Shown piece by piece: positions 13,029-14,208 of a stretch of DNA of 14,208 nucleotides. Below the pieces are notes generated by a model that was not told the origin of the DNA, made no database searches, and was given only the letters and a program-made list of their open reading frames with translations. The stretch comes from Natronohydrobacter sp. GTDB lineage: Bacteria > Pseudomonadota > Alphaproteobacteria > Rhodobacterales > Rhodobacteraceae. Location of the stretch: contig SKRP01000157.1 in NCBI GenBank assembly GCA_007118445.1, forward strand, positions 1-14,208. The letters run 5' to 3'. The number at the start of each line of letters is the position of its first letter. The stretch's first letter is position 1. The translations under genes were made by a program, and so were the position numbers.

Positions 13029-14208
13029 TCAGGCCGATTTGCGGGCCCGTTCGCGCCCGCCACCGGGTTTGCCAAAGCTCTTGCGCGGCCCGCCGGGCTT
13101 GCCCGCAGGCTTTGCGCGCCCCGTACGCTGGCCTTGGCCCTCTGGACGCGCAGAACCACCCCGACCGGCACCTTTCTTGCGTGCAAGCGCACGGGCGGCC
13201 ACAGCCATATCATCCGGCCAGGGCGTCCCGCCCGCAACTGTCAGATCGCGCTTCATCAGCCGCTCGATGGCGCGCAGATCGCCCATTTCCGCAGGCGAGC
13301 AAAACGCAATCGCCCGCCCCGAGGCCCCGGCCCGCGCGGTGCGCCCGATGCGGTGGACATAGTTTTCAGGCACTTCCGGCAGTTCATAATTGTAGACATG
13401 GCGCACATCGGGAATATCGATGCCCCTTGCTGCCACATCCGTCGCCACCAGCACTTTCAGCCGCCCCTCGCGAAACGCCTGCAGCGTGCGCTCGCGCTGG
13501 CCCTGAGATTTGTTGCCGTGGATGGACCCCGCCTCGATCCCCCAGCCGTTCAAGAGCTTCATCAGCTTCTCGGCGCCGTGCTTGGTGCGGGAAAACACAA
13601 TCGCCAGATCGTCCATATGGTCGCGCAGATAGCCTTCGAGCACCCGCGCCTTGTCGCCCTGGGCCACGAAATGCACGGATTGGTCGATCTTTTCAGCGGG
13701 TTTGCCGGGGGCGGCGACCTGTATCCGCTCAGGCCGGTCAAGATAGGCATCCGCGATCTCGTTCATCTGCTTGTTCATCGTTGCCGAGAACATCATCGTC
13801 TGGCGCTCTTTCGGCAGCAGCGCCGCGATCTTGCGCAGCGCATGGATGAAGCCCAGATCCAACATCTGATCGGCCTCATCCAGCACCAGCATCTGCGTTT
13901 GCGAGAGCGTCAGCGCGCGACGGTCCAAGAGGTCCAGCAAGCGCCCCGGTGTCGCCACCAGAATATCGCAGCCCTTGGCCAGCTTCTGGATCTGCGGGTT
14001 CAGACCCGCGCCACCGACGACGCGCTGCACTTTCAGGGGCGTCTTGCGCGCGAACCCTTCAAGCGTGGTCGCGATCTGCGTCACCAATTCGCGCGTCGGC
14101 GCAAGGATCAGCGCTTGTGTGGTCTTTGGCGCAGGGCGTCCTGCGCTCAGAAGCGCATGCATGATCGGCAGGCCAAAGGCCAGTGTCTTGCCTGTGCCGG
14201 TCTGCGCC
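13029..14208 (-). CDS. DEAD-box ATP-dependent RNA helicase, N-terminus outside the window
   Basis: This is the C-terminal 393 or so residues of an RNA helicase that unwinds RNA duplexes with ATP, probably in ribosome assembly or mRNA turnover in the cytoplasm. The frame runs off the window edge inside motif I (AQTGTGKT at 14207-14184), so the Q motif and start are missing. The remaining motifs are in order: PTRELVTQ (Ia), GG and TPGR (Ib), DEAD (II), SAT (III), VFSRTKHG (IV), ATDVAARGIDIP (V) and HRIGRTARAG (VI). A tail of about 50 residues rich in Gly, Lys, Arg and Pro follows the helicase core and probably binds RNA without a fixed fold. The core is closest in style to RhlE-type proteins, but I would not give a symbol without an alignment. 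It converges on the formate dehydrogenase operon. Confidence 0.95.
   Translation of the reverse strand, partial: AQTGTGKTLAFGLPIMHALLSAGRPAPKTTQALILAPTRELVTQIATTLEGFARKTPLKVQRVVGGAGLNPQIQKLAKGCDILVATPGRLLDLLDRRALTLSQTQMLVLDEADQMLDLGFIHALRKIAALLPKERQTMMFSATMNKQMNEIADAYLDRPERIQVAAPGKPAEKIDQSVHFVAQGDKARVLEGYLRDHMDDLAIVFSRTKHGAEKLMKLLNGWGIEAGSIHGNKSQGQRERTLQAFREGRLKVLVATDVAARGIDIPDVRHVYNYELPEVPENYVHRIGRTARAGASGRAIAFCSPAEMGDLRAIERLMKRDLTVAGGTPWPDDMAVAARALARKKGAGRGGSARPEGQGQRTGRAKPAGKPGGPRKSFGKPGGGRERARKSA

Noticed and set aside
12578..13849. A 423-codon plus-strand open frame running from the formate dehydrogenase end into the helicase region
   Set aside because: It is out of frame with the formate dehydrogenase gene, crosses the terminators, then lies antisense to the helicase. 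The Pro/Arg/Ala-rich product has no motif.

Overview
The window is GC-rich, densely packed chromosomal DNA that reads like a Rhodobacterales (Rhodobacteraceae-type) alphaproteobacterium. This is inferred from a 44-residue aa3-type cytochrome c oxidase subunit IV, a two-subunit NAD-linked formate dehydrogenase, a long acyl-CoA dehydrogenase of the DmdC-like type, and the codon use. I cannot fix the genus. There are no rRNA or tRNA genes, no insertion sequences and no CRISPR array, and no stretch of more than about 175 bases lacks a gene.

Layout. Positions 1-485 hold the 3' end of an unrecognised gene. It converges on a LOG-family protein (491-1312, minus) that starts with TTG. Divergent from that is dapD (1405-2235) for lysine and peptidoglycan biosynthesis, which converges on a Sua5-type threonylcarbamoyl-AMP synthase (2300-3250, minus). 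A plus-strand series follows: a long acyl-CoA dehydrogenase (3378-5084), a metallo-beta-lactamase-fold hydrolase (5081-6121) and a lipoprotein (6118-6723), joined by two ATGA stop/start overlaps. Next come the 44-aa cytochrome oxidase subunit IV (6797-6931), a second lipoprotein that is a paralogue of the first (6962-7594), and an RluA-family pseudouridine synthase (7625-8275). After a 172-base spacer with hairpins and a candidate operator lies a two-gene formate dehydrogenase operon: a fused NuoE/NuoF-type diaphorase subunit (8448-10139) and a W/Mo-bis-MGD catalytic subunit (10143-12908). A DEAD-box RNA helicase (13029 to the window edge, minus, N-terminus missing) closes the window.

How the genes work together. 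The formate dehydrogenase pair forms one soluble complex. Formate is oxidised at the metal centre, electrons pass through Fe-S clusters to FMN, and NAD+ is reduced. The acyl-CoA dehydrogenase and hydrolase are translationally coupled and probably belong to one acyl-CoA catabolic step series. The other genes are core housekeeping functions.

The least explained signals are three. (1) A composite intergenic repeat occurs three times: a conserved block of about 28 bp followed by a GC hairpin of variable sequence. (2) Two paralogous lipoproteins with conserved His, Asp and Cys positions flank the cytochrome oxidase subunit IV gene. (3) A perfect 8-bp inverted repeat lies upstream of the formate dehydrogenase operon. 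None of these proves a new system; they are the parts of the window most worth testing.
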